Origin: Neofusicoccum parvum
Lineage: Eukaryota; Ascomycota; Dothideomycetes; Botryosphaeriales; Botryosphaeriaceae
DNA length: 64,000 nucleotides
Direction of reading: 5' to 3'
Assembly (NCBI GenBank): GCA_020912385.1
Contig: CP087222.1
Span: 310,001-374,000 of the forward strand
The position numbers were made by a program, and so were the translations under genes. The first letter of the stretch is position 1. Each line of letters starts with the position of its first letter. Below the pieces are notes generated by a model, which did no database searches, had not been told where the DNA came from, and saw only the letters and a program-made list of their open reading frames with translations. This document shows, piece by piece, positions 24,805 to 34,437 of this stretch.

Positions 24805-25406
24805 AGAATCAGTATCGAACTGTCGGAATACTGGTGATGAGTACAGAAGAGCGGCGACGCGAAAGAGGATGCAGCGAGCGCTCGACGAGTTAGTGGTTAG
24901 GACGGGAGCACCTATTCCCAGCAGGAATATCTTTATCTTTTCTTTTTGCTGTATACCTTGAAGACGGTGCATTTGAACGGAGTTCTTCGTGCATTGCCTT
25001 TCTTTTCTCAATTTTTGAAATAGTTGTTTTCGGGGGTTCACCTGTGCGAAAGAAAGAGATGGTCGTCTATAAGCAAGCTTGCATAGTTTGTCAAGAAATT
25101 TACCAAGCACGTGAGTAGAGAAATGGTGGTTCTAATTGAACTCGAGCCGACAATCGATGTCTTGAACAAGTGAACGGTGAATCTATACCAGAGAAGGGAT
25201 AAGTGGAGCCACTACCCTGTCCGAAAATGAGGCCACTCGGCAGCCGACGCGAGACTGCTGCCTGACGGGCGGCGCAGAACCGCACCACATCGCCATGTCT
25301 GCTTTTCCATAGACTGCAATCCGCTCTCCGCAACCTCTACGCTTCTGAAATCGAACGTGCATGCAGCAACACCGAAATCAATCCGTATTAGAGACTTGCC
25401 AAAACT
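24805..25406. other. Non-coding region between Slc1 and the first HET gene
   Basis: About 600 bases of 3' UTR and upstream sequence, with T-rich stretches near 24930-25030. No further gene was seen. It marks the boundary between the GC-rich housekeeping block and the less GC-rich accessory block. Confidence 0.45.
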
Positions 25407-27725
25407 ATGGAGGCCTCCTCACGAACCAAATCATACGCAGAACCAGCAGCCGTGACAAGCAACGACAATCTCGATCCTACCGAACGGTGGGACCCAGATT
25501 ACCGACCTACGCCAAACCAGTTGTGTTCTCTCTGTCTTAGTGTCATCGAAAGTTCAGAAGTCCTAAACCTCTGGAGTAAGGACAAGGCATACAAAGTACA
25601 TGCAGATGATCCCGGTAGCCCAGATGACCGAGACATGGAGGATTGCCCAGGAGAGGGTATCGTCGAGCAGTGGAATCATCACGCGAGCCCAAAGGCGTTA
25701 CAACAGTCAGCAGTGAGCGGATGCCATCTTTGTGCTCTGCTGTATATCCAGTCCACGGAAGCCTTTCTAGAGGAGACGAAACGAGAACCGTTGCCACCAG
25801 GTCAGCTCAGTTTGCATGCTACTTTCGAGTCCAACTCGGCCTCCATCGCAACCTTTGGCATACAAGACGCGGTCGGAGACTTTGAGCGAAGTTCTCTTCG
25901 CTCTCTCGTACCTGGAGATGATATTGACAGTATGTATTGGCCTGCCAACCCAGAGAGCTCTTGGTGGACCGCTACAACTGCCTCAGAGGCAACCATGGAT
26001 CTTGCTCGGGCATGGCTGAAAGTATGCAAAGAGGGACACAACGAATGTTCGTTTCGAGGGGAGTTCCCACGCATCCGACCGAAACGCCTCCTGGAACTTT
26101 GTAAATTGGACGGTGAGAACCTTTTACGTCTTGTGGAGATGCCTCCCGACGAACCCGACGTGGAGTACCTGACGCTGTCACATTGCTGGGGCAAGAAACC
26201 TCTCTTGAAGTTGGTGAAAGACAACCACAAGACCTTCCAGCAAGACATTCCTGTCGAACAGCTGCCGCCGACTTTCCGAGATGCGGTAGATATCACTATC
26301 CGGCTCGGGTTCCGTTTTCTCTGGATCGACGCACTCTGCATTATCCAGGACGACGCCGAGGATTGGCGAATGGAAATACCAAATATGGGCTACATCTATG
26401 GCAATTGTATTTGCACCATTGCAGCGCTGAGCTCGGTGGACAGTCAAGGTGGCTGTTACGCCCAGCGATACCCGCTGGCACACGTTCCGTGCGAGATCCG
26501 GACCAAGGGCGGTGGCATTCTGCATCTGGGATCGGGGATCGCAGGCCATCTGAAGTCCAGGTGGACCCCGTTCGGGCATACAGGACCTTCAGGTGGAGCG
26601 CCACTGCAAACCCGTGCGTGGGTGGTTCAGGAGCGCGCTCTTTCGCCCAGGACTCTGTACTTCAGCGGACTAGGAATCTACTGGGAGTGCCGCAGAACGA
26701 GCCATGCAGAGGTATCGAGACGATCATCGGATCAGCTACACGGTGGTCCGAACCACGTCTCTCGTCTGAAGATCGCTGTCGGCTCGCTTTTACGGTCTGA
26801 GTGGCGCGGCAGCTCCGACCGTGAATCGGCTGACGCAGCGGCCGCTGGGGTTGGAAAGAAATCCAAGTGGAAGGCTGGAGATAAGTCACGAGAGGCCCGT
26901 CTGATCAAAGAAATGGTAAGAAGAGTTGCGAAATGGCGTTACCAGCAAAACAGCAAAGAGATGGTATCTTGGCATGGCGAATGGCGTAACCTGGTGGAGA
27001 ATTACAGCGGATGCAACCTTACGAATGCGTCTGACAAATGGCCTGCAATCTCTGGGATTGCCAAAGTGTTTGAATCAGTAGCTGGATCTCCTAATGTTGC
27101 CGGTATGTGGCAATCGCGGATGCTCGATGAACTGCTATGGCGCCGGCATCCACACACTTCCACCCGTCGCAGGCTGACCGGGCAGCCTTCTTGGTCATGG
27201 CTTTCAATCGACGGTGCGGTCCGAATGATGTCTCAGTACCCGAATGCACGCTATACAGCAATTATCCTCCGTATCAGCAACGAAGAAGGTGTACAGGACG
27301 AAGGGGCTCATGCTTCTTGTGTAAAGGTCCGTGCCCCTTTCGCGAGAGTTGATGTCCAAAGAGCACCTCCGCCCATGACGTACGATTTTGGGGCCGATGC
27401 TCCAGTCTGTGAAAGCCTTTCGCCAAAAGCAGTTCTGGAACAGATTGCACAAGGCGAATGGATTCCGGACGCCGGTCAGGAAGTGGAAAATCTACAGGAA
27501 ATGTGGGCATTGCAATTGACCACAATGATTCACGAGCCTCATGATGAGTTAGCAAAAATTACGCTTAGGACAGTTCAAGGGCTGATAGTGAGGCCTGACA
27601 CTGAAGAAGGCCGCAAATGGCGTCGTTTAGGGATGTTTGAGGTCTACGTTGCTTCTCAACTTCCAGAACTCTCGCTGGGCGTTTTAGAACCTATTGGTGA
27701 GCAGTCGACAATAGAACTCCATTAG
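25407..27725 (+). CDS. Heterokaryon incompatibility (HET) domain protein
   Basis: Single-exon frame of 772 residues. The N-terminus has the cysteine/histidine pattern common ahead of fungal HET domains (C-S-L-C near residue 37 and G-C-H-L-C near 110). The HET domain begins about residue 253 (Y-L-T-L-S-H-C-W-G), continues through P-P-T-F-R-D-A and W-I-D-A-L-C-I-I-Q-D-D, then A-L-S-S-V-D-S-Q-G-G-C, and ends near residue 410. HET domains are TIR-like modules that trigger cell death when genetically different hyphae fuse. The C-terminal half is unassigned and has the T-G-Q-P-S-W-S-W motif frequent in this family. No partner gene of a known het pair is adjacent, so a role in actual incompatibility is only inferred. 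Confidence 0.93.
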   Translation: MEASSRTKSYAEPAAVTSNDNLDPTERWDPDYRPTPNQLCSLCLSVIESSEVLNLWSKDKAYKVHADDPGSPDDRDMEDCPGEGIVEQWNHHASPKALQQSAVSGCHLCALLYIQSTEAFLEETKREPLPPGQLSLHATFESNSASIATFGIQDAVGDFERSSLRSLVPGDDIDSMYWPANPESSWWTATTASEATMDLARAWLKVCKEGHNECSFRGEFPRIRPKRLLELCKLDGENLLRLVEMPPDEPDVEYLTLSHCWGKKPLLKLVKDNHKTFQQDIPVEQLPPTFRDAVDITIRLGFRFLWIDALCIIQDDAEDWRMEIPNMGYIYGNCICTIAALSSVDSQGGCYAQRYPLAHVPCEIRTKGGGILHLGSGIAGHLKSRWTPFGHTGPSGGAPLQTRAWVVQERALSPRTLYFSGLGIYWECRRTSHAEVSRRSSDQLHGGPNHVSRLKIAVGSLLRSEWRGSSDRESADAAAAGVGKKSKWKAGDKSREARLIKEMVRRVAKWRYQQNSKEMVSWHGEWRNLVENYSGCNLTNASDKWPAISGIAKVFESVAGSPNVAGMWQSRMLDELLWRRHPHTSTRRRLTGQPSWSWLSIDGAVRMMSQYPNARYTAIILRISNEEGVQDEGAHASCVKVRAPFARVDVQRAPPPMTYDFGADAPVCESLSPKAVLEQIAQGEWIPDAGQEVENLQEMWALQLTTMIHEPHDELAKITLRTVQGLIVRPDTEEGRKWRRLGMFEVYVASQLPELSLGVLEPIGEQSTIELH

Positions 27726-27907
27726 AGAATGGAAATCACAGTTCCTACACACCCTACGTCACAATAACCTCTGCGGAGTCTAAGTGGATCGAACCTGCTG
27801 TTTCAGCATAATACAAAACATATTGTTAGTAAATAAGATATCATCCGACCGTTTAGTCTTAAATCAAGATACAAAAAGCTTGAATTAAAAACATCAGACG
27901 AAAGATC

Positions 27908-29160
27908 CTACAGAGTGACGACGATCTTCTGGGCTGATACACCAGCCTTTAGTCTGTCGATTCCTTCCTGAATCTTCCCAAGCCCGGAACCAATAACCAC
28001 AGGATCGGGCTTAGCTTGTAGGAGCCCTCTCGCCAAAGCCTCCGGAACATATTTCCGCCATAGAGCATCGCCGACCGCATCGTGCGGGGGAGCGGCAATA
28101 TTGAACGAAAGAGCTTGAACAGAAGTATTAGTAGAGGTTCTGCAGGCTCCATTGACCGGCGGCTCGCACTTACTCATAACTGGCTGGACATTTTCCGGAA
28201 GAACTTCTGGCGGAGGCATTACGAATGCCACCTTCCTAGGCCCCAACTCATAAAGGATGGAGCCAACTTGGGTGATAGTGTCCGAGGTTGATACTGCATC
28301 AAAGACACCTACGAGATCGCCGGCGTTCTTGATTGCGGCGATAAGATCCTGGATAACGCTTGGGGATTTGTAGTCAAACACACTGCTAGCGCCGAGGGAT
28401 TTAACCAAGTCGTGATTGTGGGCAGAAGCGGTAGCAATCACTTGGAGGCCAGAAGCGCAGGCGAGCTGCACAGCCGAACTGCCGACGGAGGAAGCAGCTC
28501 CCCAGATGAGGATGGTGCCGTTGTTGGAGCGGCTTCCATCAAGGACCGGGTAGGGCAAAGCAAGGGTCGTGTCCTCGTAGAGACCGGCTGCAGCAGTCGA
28601 CAACGCCGAGGGTATTACCGCGGCTTGCTCGAAGCTGAGACTATCGGGGATGGGAGATACGAGAATCTCTGGGACAAGGCTATAGAGCTGGAAACCGCTG
28701 TTTGCCGTATTTCTGCTGCCGATGCTGTGGCAATAGCTGTTACTTGTGAGTGGGTTGCTTGTTGTTTCAAGGGTGCAGCATGCAGCAAACATACGCCATT
28801 ACGCGTTGACCTTTCTTGAGCCGAGTCACACCATCGCCAACTTCCTCAACGACGCCAGCGACGTCCTCCCCAAGAATGGCCGGGTACGACACGGGCAGAA
28901 GCTCGGAGTCTCTGACGTTGGTCAGTTGGCGCGTTCTCAATCGCGGTGCGTCACGTACTGAATCTTCCACTCGACTGGATTCTGTAGTAATCTTAGCGCT
29001 GGCCAACGATACATACTACGGCAGACACCTGACGTACAATGGCGACTGCGGCATTCTTGATAACTACCTCACCAGGGCCAGCCTTCCATTCCGGGGCCTC
29101 GTCGACCTTGAGCGGCTTGGCCCGCGGGTGGGTGATCCAGGCAGCCTGGTTCTTGGTCAT
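27908..29160 (-). CDS. Medium-chain (MDR) zinc-independent oxidoreductase, enoyl-reductase-like
   Basis: Five exons on the minus strand: 29160-29038, 28981-28959 (23 bases), 28911-28795, 28724-28174 and 28113-27908 (1020 coding bases, 339 residues). The tiny second exon supplies N-P-V-E-W-K-I-Q, the hallmark that follows strand one in fungal ToxD/CipB-like MDR proteins. P-A-I-L-G-E-D-V-A-G-V-V comes next, and the nucleotide-binding W-G-A-A-S-S-V-G lies in the middle. Zinc-ligand cysteines of alcohol dehydrogenases are not evident, which fits an NADPH-dependent enoyl or quinone reductase. The last intron (28114-28173, 60 bases, CTACTAAT branch) is open in frame and its removal is an inference. 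It is divergent from the EthD gene and may share its promoter. Confidence 0.85.
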
Positions 29161-29641
29161 GATTGGGTAAATTGTGGATGCAGCTAACAACGTCACAAAG
29201 CCTCAGCTGGAGGGACAACTGGCGTGAAATAGCGTTCGCTTAAATACGGCGGTAGGGAACGGAGCTAACGGACACCGTCCAACCTGCCGTGTCCACCTCG
29301 CACTCGGAGCCGAAAGCGCGCAACAGATTCATAAGCCAGAGCTACCATCAGGTCATCTCTGCTTCTCTAGCATTGACGCCGGACAGATTGGCAAGCTGTA
29401 ATGTCGTCAATAGAGTTGTTTTCATCGGCCGAGGGAAAACTTCGGCGCCGTTTTTGTGGTGTTCTACGCCCGATTGATAGTGTAGCTCGGGTTTAAGAGC
29501 TAGGCCGCTGAATCAGTGGTGCTGAATCATTGCCTGAGCTAGCATCTAGCATATAAACTTTGCTGAGGAAGCAAGGGCAGGCGCATTTTCTAGCACCGCC
29601 ATCCCTCTCCCCGAGCCAGACCAAAGGAAAGACATCTCAAC
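29161..29641. promoter_or_regulatory. Divergent region, MDR oxidoreductase / EthD protein
   Basis: A 481-base head-to-head interval, short enough for a shared promoter. The sequence ATATAAA near 29550-29556, about 90 bases before the EthD start, is a possible TATA element. No other site was recognised. Confidence 0.45.
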
Positions 29642-30020
29642 ATGGTCGTCAAGTACACGGTTCGTCCTCCAGAACAAGTCGGAATAACAAGTTTGGCCCT
29701 GCAAGAGCAATCCTAATCTTCAAACACAGATTCTGTTCCCTAAGGGTTCCATCTACGACATGGACCACTACACCAAAATCCACATGCCCATGATCGCAGC
29801 GGCTTTCCCTGTCGACTTCCTGCGTTGGGAAGTGGCTACTTTCCCTGCAGAAGCGCCCTTCATGGCCGTTTGCCACGTTGAATGGACCAGTGCCGAAGCA
29901 TTCGAGTCCATGTCGCAACCGGGCTCTGAAGCGGGCAAGAAGATCTTCGCCGATGTACCGAATTTCTCAACTGAGGCTCCGATTTTCATGATGGAGAAGT
30001 ATGTTGCGGGAGGCCCTTGA
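29642..30020 (+). CDS. EthD-domain (dimeric alpha-beta barrel) protein
   Basis: Two exons: 29642-29659 (M-V-V-K-Y-T) and 29730-30020 (309 coding bases, 102 residues), the usual size for a single EthD domain. Seen: V-V-K-Y-T-I-L-F-P, Y-D-M-D-H-Y-T-K-I-H-M-P-M and the late V-A-G-G-P end. EthD proteins form small ferredoxin-like barrel dimers. The name comes from ethyl tert-butyl ether degradation, and fungal members include polyketide anthrone oxygenases and decarboxylases. The actual reaction here is unknown. It lies between the MDR gene and the hemerythrin-like gene, so a small redox module is a reasonable guess. Confidence 0.88.
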
Positions 30021-30151
30021 AAGAAAACCATTGGAGTGACGGTAAGTAGTCCCTGGCCGCTCAGAGTTGGTGATGATGTAGTGTTGACAACAATAGCTTC
30101 CTTTCCTCTATTACCTTAGGGACCATAGAAATGATTATCTTGACGGACGCA

Positions 30152-30775
30152 TTATAGAAGTAAATAGCTCATCTCCTCTAAGTTCCAATACTTGCGCATG
30201 TTCTCAGCCCCAAGCTGCTGCACCTCGTCGTCTAAATGCTCCCACAGCACTGTGCCGAAGCTGTCCATGATTTCCTTCATTTCTTTCATTCTGAGCTCTT
30301 GCTGCCCTGCTTTGCACTGCTCAAGGTACTGAGTAAGTCGATCAAGACCAACATGTATCTGCTTGTGCTGGGTGAGGAGTTCAAGCTCTTTGCGAAAGGC
30401 CGGCATTCTTTCTGCAAGACGTGGAAAAATAGTCGTCTCCTCGAATCTGTGGTGGCCTTCCAGATGGTTGCAGAAGTCTAATCCAAACTGGAGAAACTGG
30501 GCAAGAGACATGCCGGCTGGTCTTTTGTTTGCTTTGCATGCTTGGTACATCGTTGTCCAGGAACGTCGGAACATGTCGTGCTGCAGGTGATTGTCAGTGC
30601 TTCGAAATCCATTCTTGGAACGGGACTCGCTCACAAAATAATTCATGCGAACAGCGCAGCGATCATATTGTACAAACTCGATTGCGCTTAGCTTGGGGAG
30701 CTCATTGGTTTTCTCGGTGTTCGAGATAAAGCGCTCGCTGATCCGGAAACCTCGAAGAATTCTTCTCAAAGCCAT
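30152..30775 (-). CDS. Hemerythrin-like HHE cation-binding protein
   Basis: Two exons on the minus strand: 30775-30635 and 30580-30152 (570 coding bases, 189 residues). The 54-base intron at 30581-30634 has no in-frame stop; removing it joins M-N-Y-F to H-D-M-F-R-R, giving the first-helix histidine (H48). Other likely iron ligands: the H-L-E-G-H-H-R-F-E-E cluster (about 86-95), Q-H-K-Q-I-H (about 118-123) and W-E-H-L-D-D-E (H162-x3-E166). These complete the four-helix di-iron pattern. Such proteins bind O2, NO or iron. The Arg-rich, initially acid-free N-terminus could be a mitochondrial presequence, which is only a guess. The start is the first true ATG in the frame. It converges with the EthD gene, 131 bases apart. 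Confidence 0.85.
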   Translation of the reverse strand: MALRRILRGFRISERFISNTEKTNELPKLSAIEFVQYDRCAVRMNYFVSESRSKNGFRSTDNHLQHDMFRRSWTTMYQACKANKRPAGMSLAQFLQFGLDFCNHLEGHHRFEETTIFPRLAERMPAFRKELELLTQHKQIHVGLDRLTQYLEQCKAGQQELRMKEMKEIMDSFGTVLWEHLDDEVQQLGAENMRKYWNLEEMSYLLL

Positions 30776-31389
30776 TGGACCCGACACTTTGCATGGCACA
30801 TTGCGCAGGGTTAAGTATTGGTTGCTTTGATGCTTGGTAATTTCCCGAATCAGCGTTTAATCCGGGGCCGATTTTAGGCAGTCCGGGAATACTATGCGGA
30901 AACCACAGGTAAACGACGGTACGAAGAGCGAATAGTTGCTATTAGTAAGGAGGCTTACATACAATTTATAAGCTCGGGACCGGCAGACATACACACCCGG
31001 GAACCACACCAAAGTCGTCTCAAGTACTACTGGGCGCAGATTACCCATAATTCAATACTGAGCTCAAGTCTACTCTTGGTTTTCATCTATTGGCTCAGGA
31101 GGTGAGATCTGGCGGCGCTAGTTTCCAGAAACGCACAATCTGGAAAGTTTCGGCGAGCATTCACGCCCGCTGGTAAGCATACTTCTGACGTCTTTTGTCT
31201 ACTACCGCAGATTCTCGATAATGATACTAGTCTTGTATCTGTGAACTCTATGGGACGCTCTCCAAGCTATGCTCATAGCGGATTATAATGCGTTCCGTTC
31301 GCAACCTTTAAGTAACAAACAAAGCCTCACGTCTGTAATAGTGCCAAGTAATGGCATAGTCAAAGAAATTCCCCAACACCAAGCAGTGC
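30776..31389. other. Non-coding region upstream of the hemerythrin-like gene
   Basis: About 600 bases with the promoter of the hemerythrin-like gene and the 3' end of the ankyrin-HET gene. AT-richer than the housekeeping block. No gene or repeat recognised. Confidence 0.45.
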
Positions 31390-34300
31390 TTATACCAACT
31401 CAATTGTTTTGAAACCTGTGCATCCCTCCTTCACAGCCTCACCGTACATCACTCCATGCAGATATACTTCCCCGATGAACATGAAGCGAGGAATTGCGCT
31501 TTCCTTATCCGCTTTGCCTCCAAATTCATCCTTGATCACCTCTCTCCCACTAGCCTTAGTTGACTTCTCGTCCTCGTTATTGTCATGGATTCTTCGAACT
31601 GCATACGGGGTCCGAGCGCCTGCAATCAGCACTAATTTGTCGCCAGCTTTCAAAGATTGCGGGCCCAGTCCAACCCGTCCGTCCTCTGTTCTAAACAGAC
31701 CTCTCTTCCGATAGTACGTATTCATGACAGAAAGGAAGTTCTTCTGATTCTCCGTTTCGCTGGTGCAGTCCGGACCGTGAAAAGTGCACCAACGGTCGAC
31801 TTGACAGGATTCTATTTCTTTGTCCGTTGGCAAGCAGCCTGCGGCGTCTTTAGACTGCATGGCCCTGAGGGCTATCAGTAAATCCTCAGGTTGCCGAGGC
31901 ACGTTCCGTCTCTCCATGAATTTATCATAAAAGCCAGGAGTCTTGGTAAGCAACTTTATTTTCTCCTCGTCGTAGTCGTACCGTCCATGGCAGGCATTCG
32001 TGCCTCCGAATAGACATGGATGGTGCCATTTGAGCCAAGAAGACATGAAGGTGCGAAACGAGCTGATCACTTCGGCTTGGACATGATGATCATGAGTATC
32101 CCAAAGCCCATCAGCCGTCAAAGACCTGAGTAAAGCAACGAGGAAGTTATCTCCGTTCTTGGCCTCGTCGTATTCCGCATAGGTCTCACAGCAGAACTCA
32201 AAAAGCCGATGAATGTCCGCTTCCAGGAAGTCCAACTCGCCCCATGTTCTTTCAGGTTTTCTGACTTCGTCGATAACAAGCCCCGATACTTGCAGCGTGG
32301 ATTTTGTGTTCCCTTTCCTGAAAACTGGAGACAACGCAGTGGCAGCTTGGAAATGTCTATTCCAGATGCGGGCAGTTACCAGCGCCGTGTTGAAATCCGG
32401 AACCCATGAGGGTATGCCGGGATATCTGCCTCCTGAGCCAACAAAGGGGTCCTGGACATAAGAGAGCCCCTCTAATTGCTCCAGCATACCAGCTGGACCG
32501 GCATCTGTAGTAAAGATTGAGGAGTCTCCTGATCCACAGAGGAACATGTGCATCACATCCGTATATAGCTCTGACACGGGCGTCACGTAGTCGATCTGGA
32601 TCCGTTGCGAGTCAGGTAGAGGTGTTGCCAGGCTGAGTAGAGAGAAGACTTTGTCTCTTGGATCCTTAGCTCCAAAGTTCCACGTCTCGGACAGAAGAAG
32701 AGGCAGGGGGAGCCTCTGATCTTGACGGACGCGAGGGGTTCCCGTCCAGGTTTGCTTGTAAATAGGCTCGAGCAGCGCCCATTCCTCTGGGTTGTTGGCT
32801 GTCCGAAGTCGAATAACGGCAAGTTTCCAAGCTTCACTTCCGTCACCGCCTCTTCCGTCTTTTGTCCGTGTGCCATCGTCCATACGCCAGAAATTGCGGG
32901 TGTCAAAGTAGCCAATGTGGAAGAGAAGGCACAAGAATTTCAGCACTTCCGACCAGGAGAACTCGAATTCGGCCGCAAACATCTTGATGTTCTTTGCCAG
33001 TGCCAGCTCTTGCACCACCCAAACTCTGGTGAACCACGAGCGGGTCAGCCAGTGTGTAATTTGGGTGATTTCCTGCCTGGAAAATATGCCGTCCTCGGGC
33101 ATTTGCGTTTCCCCGTTGATAAACGCTCGCCACGAGCTCTGCCATTTCCGCTTGAGGCTCTCCACATCCCCTCCCTCTCTATTCATCCGTTGCATTGCGT
33201 CAGTCAAAGCCTTGAACTCGTCATAATTTGCGCCTGATCGGTCCGAGAAGTGCTTCATATTCCCCAGCCAGACCGATACGGATTGCGCCTTGCCGTATAT
33301 CTGGGGCATGATTTTGACCTGGGCGCTGCGCTCCTCCAGGTCATCTTGGTTGATGCAAAGAGCATCAATCCAGAAAAGCTCCTCGGGTCCTTCCCGGTTC
33401 TCGTCCTCAGGACAGAGCAAGATGCTCTCACGCAGCTCTGAATCCTGAAGAAACCTGACTGTCTCTTCCCAGTTGTTCCGTTTCTTTTCAAGCGCGTTGT
33501 CCACCGGTATGCGGCCGGAATTGTCGACGGCAGTGATGTCTGCGCCGGCTCTCACCAACAGCTCGACAATCTCGTACTCCCCGTTCTCCGCCGCATAATG
33601 CAGCGGCGTTTCGCCGAACGCATCCTTGCTCTTGACGCTGGCGCCTCTTTTCAACAACGCCCGCACTCCATCCACCTTCCCCCACTCGGCCATGGTGTGA
33701 AGCGCCGTCTTGTTGCTGTCCCACGTCTCCTCGTTCCGGTCGTCCCTGTCCGGGCCGCGCTCCTGCAGAAGCTCGGTCCGGCGAAAGTTGGCGTCCTCGA
33801 GGAACTGCACCACCTTCCTCCACTCGCCGCGCTTGCGCTGCACGGCGCAGTGCAGCGGGGCCCTGCCGTTCGTGTCGTAGACGGACAGGTCGGCGCCGGC
33901 GCGCACCAGCTCGCGCACGATCTCGTAGTGGCCGTTCTCGGCGGCGTAGTGGAGGGGGGTCTCGCCAAAGTAGTCCCTGGCGCCGACGCTGGCGCCCTTC
34001 TCCAGCATGTCGACGACGCAGTCCAGGAAGCCCCACTCGGCGTAGTAGGCCAGGTCGGTCTTGTAGAAGTTGTCCGGGTCGCGGCGGTCGACGCTGTGCC
34101 GCGCGGCCAGCCGGTCCAGCGCCTCGTACAGGTTCTTGCGCACGTAGACGAGCCGCCCGTTGACCGCGATCGGCCACTTGCTGGTCGCCCCGTACCCGTC
34201 CGCCGACAGGTCGACCTGCCGCTTCGACCACTCCGGCTCCGGGCTGTCCCACGTGTACGACAGCGACTGGTACTCCGGCTCGTCCGCCAGGTCGACGATC

Positions 34301-34437
34301 TTCATGGCGCAGCGGATCAGCCGGTAGCCGCAGAGCGTGGGCAGGATGGCGTCTCTGCCGCGGAGGATCTTGATGAGCCGGATGGAGGTCGGTGTGGGCA
34401 GGGGCTCATAGTGGTACGGCGTGAAGTCAAAGTCCAT
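31390..34437 (-). CDS. HET domain protein with ankyrin repeats nested inside the HET domain
   Basis: Single-exon frame of 1015 residues, ATG at 34435-34437. The HET domain starts normally with Y-Q-S-L-S-Y-T-W (about 56-63) and reaches V-R-K-N-L-Y-E-A-L-D-R-L (about 99-110). In ordinary HET proteins W-I-D-A-L-C-I-N-Q-D-D follows within roughly 10-20 residues. Here it appears only at about residue 356, after some 240 residues holding two copies of a three-ankyrin unit (about 127-219 and 244-336). The second half then runs on normally (Q-I-Y-G-K-A, V-S-V-W-L-G, W-F-T-R-V-W-V-V-Q-E). The C-terminus ends with the F-I-G-E-V-Y-L-H-G-V-M-Y-G-E type segment usual for the family. No frameshift or stop interrupts it. 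Ankyrins presumably sense a ligand or partner; that is inference. Confidence 0.93.
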   Translation of the reverse strand: MDFDFTPYHYEPLPTPTSIRLIKILRGRDAILPTLCGYRLIRCAMKIVDLADEPEYQSLSYTWDSPEPEWSKRQVDLSADGYGATSKWPIAVNGRLVYVRKNLYEALDRLAARHSVDRRDPDNFYKTDLAYYAEWGFLDCVVDMLEKGASVGARDYFGETPLHYAAENGHYEIVRELVRAGADLSVYDTNGRAPLHCAVQRKRGEWRKVVQFLEDANFRRTELLQERGPDRDDRNEETWDSNKTALHTMAEWGKVDGVRALLKRGASVKSKDAFGETPLHYAAENGEYEIVELLVRAGADITAVDNSGRIPVDNALEKKRNNWEETVRFLQDSELRESILLCPEDENREGPEELFWIDALCINQDDLEERSAQVKIMPQIYGKAQSVSVWLGNMKHFSDRSGANYDEFKALTDAMQRMNREGGDVESLKRKWQSSWRAFINGETQMPEDGIFSRQEITQITHWLTRSWFTRVWVVQELALAKNIKMFAAEFEFSWSEVLKFLCLLFHIGYFDTRNFWRMDDGTRTKDGRGGDGSEAWKLAVIRLRTANNPEEWALLEPIYKQTWTGTPRVRQDQRLPLPLLLSETWNFGAKDPRDKVFSLLSLATPLPDSQRIQIDYVTPVSELYTDVMHMFLCGSGDSSIFTTDAGPAGMLEQLEGLSYVQDPFVGSGGRYPGIPSWVPDFNTALVTARIWNRHFQAATALSPVFRKGNTKSTLQVSGLVIDEVRKPERTWGELDFLEADIHRLFEFCCETYAEYDEAKNGDNFLVALLRSLTADGLWDTHDHHVQAEVISSFRTFMSSWLKWHHPCLFGGTNACHGRYDYDEEKIKLLTKTPGFYDKFMERRNVPRQPEDLLIALRAMQSKDAAGCLPTDKEIESCQVDRWCTFHGPDCTSETENQKNFLSVMNTYYRKRGLFRTEDGRVGLGPQSLKAGDKLVLIAGARTPYAVRRIHDNNEDEKSTKASGREVIKDEFGGKADKESAIPRFMFIGEVYLHGVMYGEAVKEGCTGFKTIELV
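33430..33708 (-). repeat. Ankyrin unit 2 within the HET gene
   Basis: Residues about 244-336, starting T-A-L-H-T-M-A-E-W-G. It matches unit 1 over 93 residues at a spacing of 117 residues and shares the identical run F-G-E-T-P-L-H-Y-A-A-E-N-G. Confidence 0.85.
33781..34059 (-). repeat. Ankyrin unit 1 within the HET gene
   Basis: Residues about 127-219, starting T-D-L-A-Y-Y-A-E-W-G. Three ankyrin-like repeats, the central one canonical (T-P-L-H-Y-A-A-E-N-G). It is an internal duplicate of unit 2. Confidence 0.85.
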
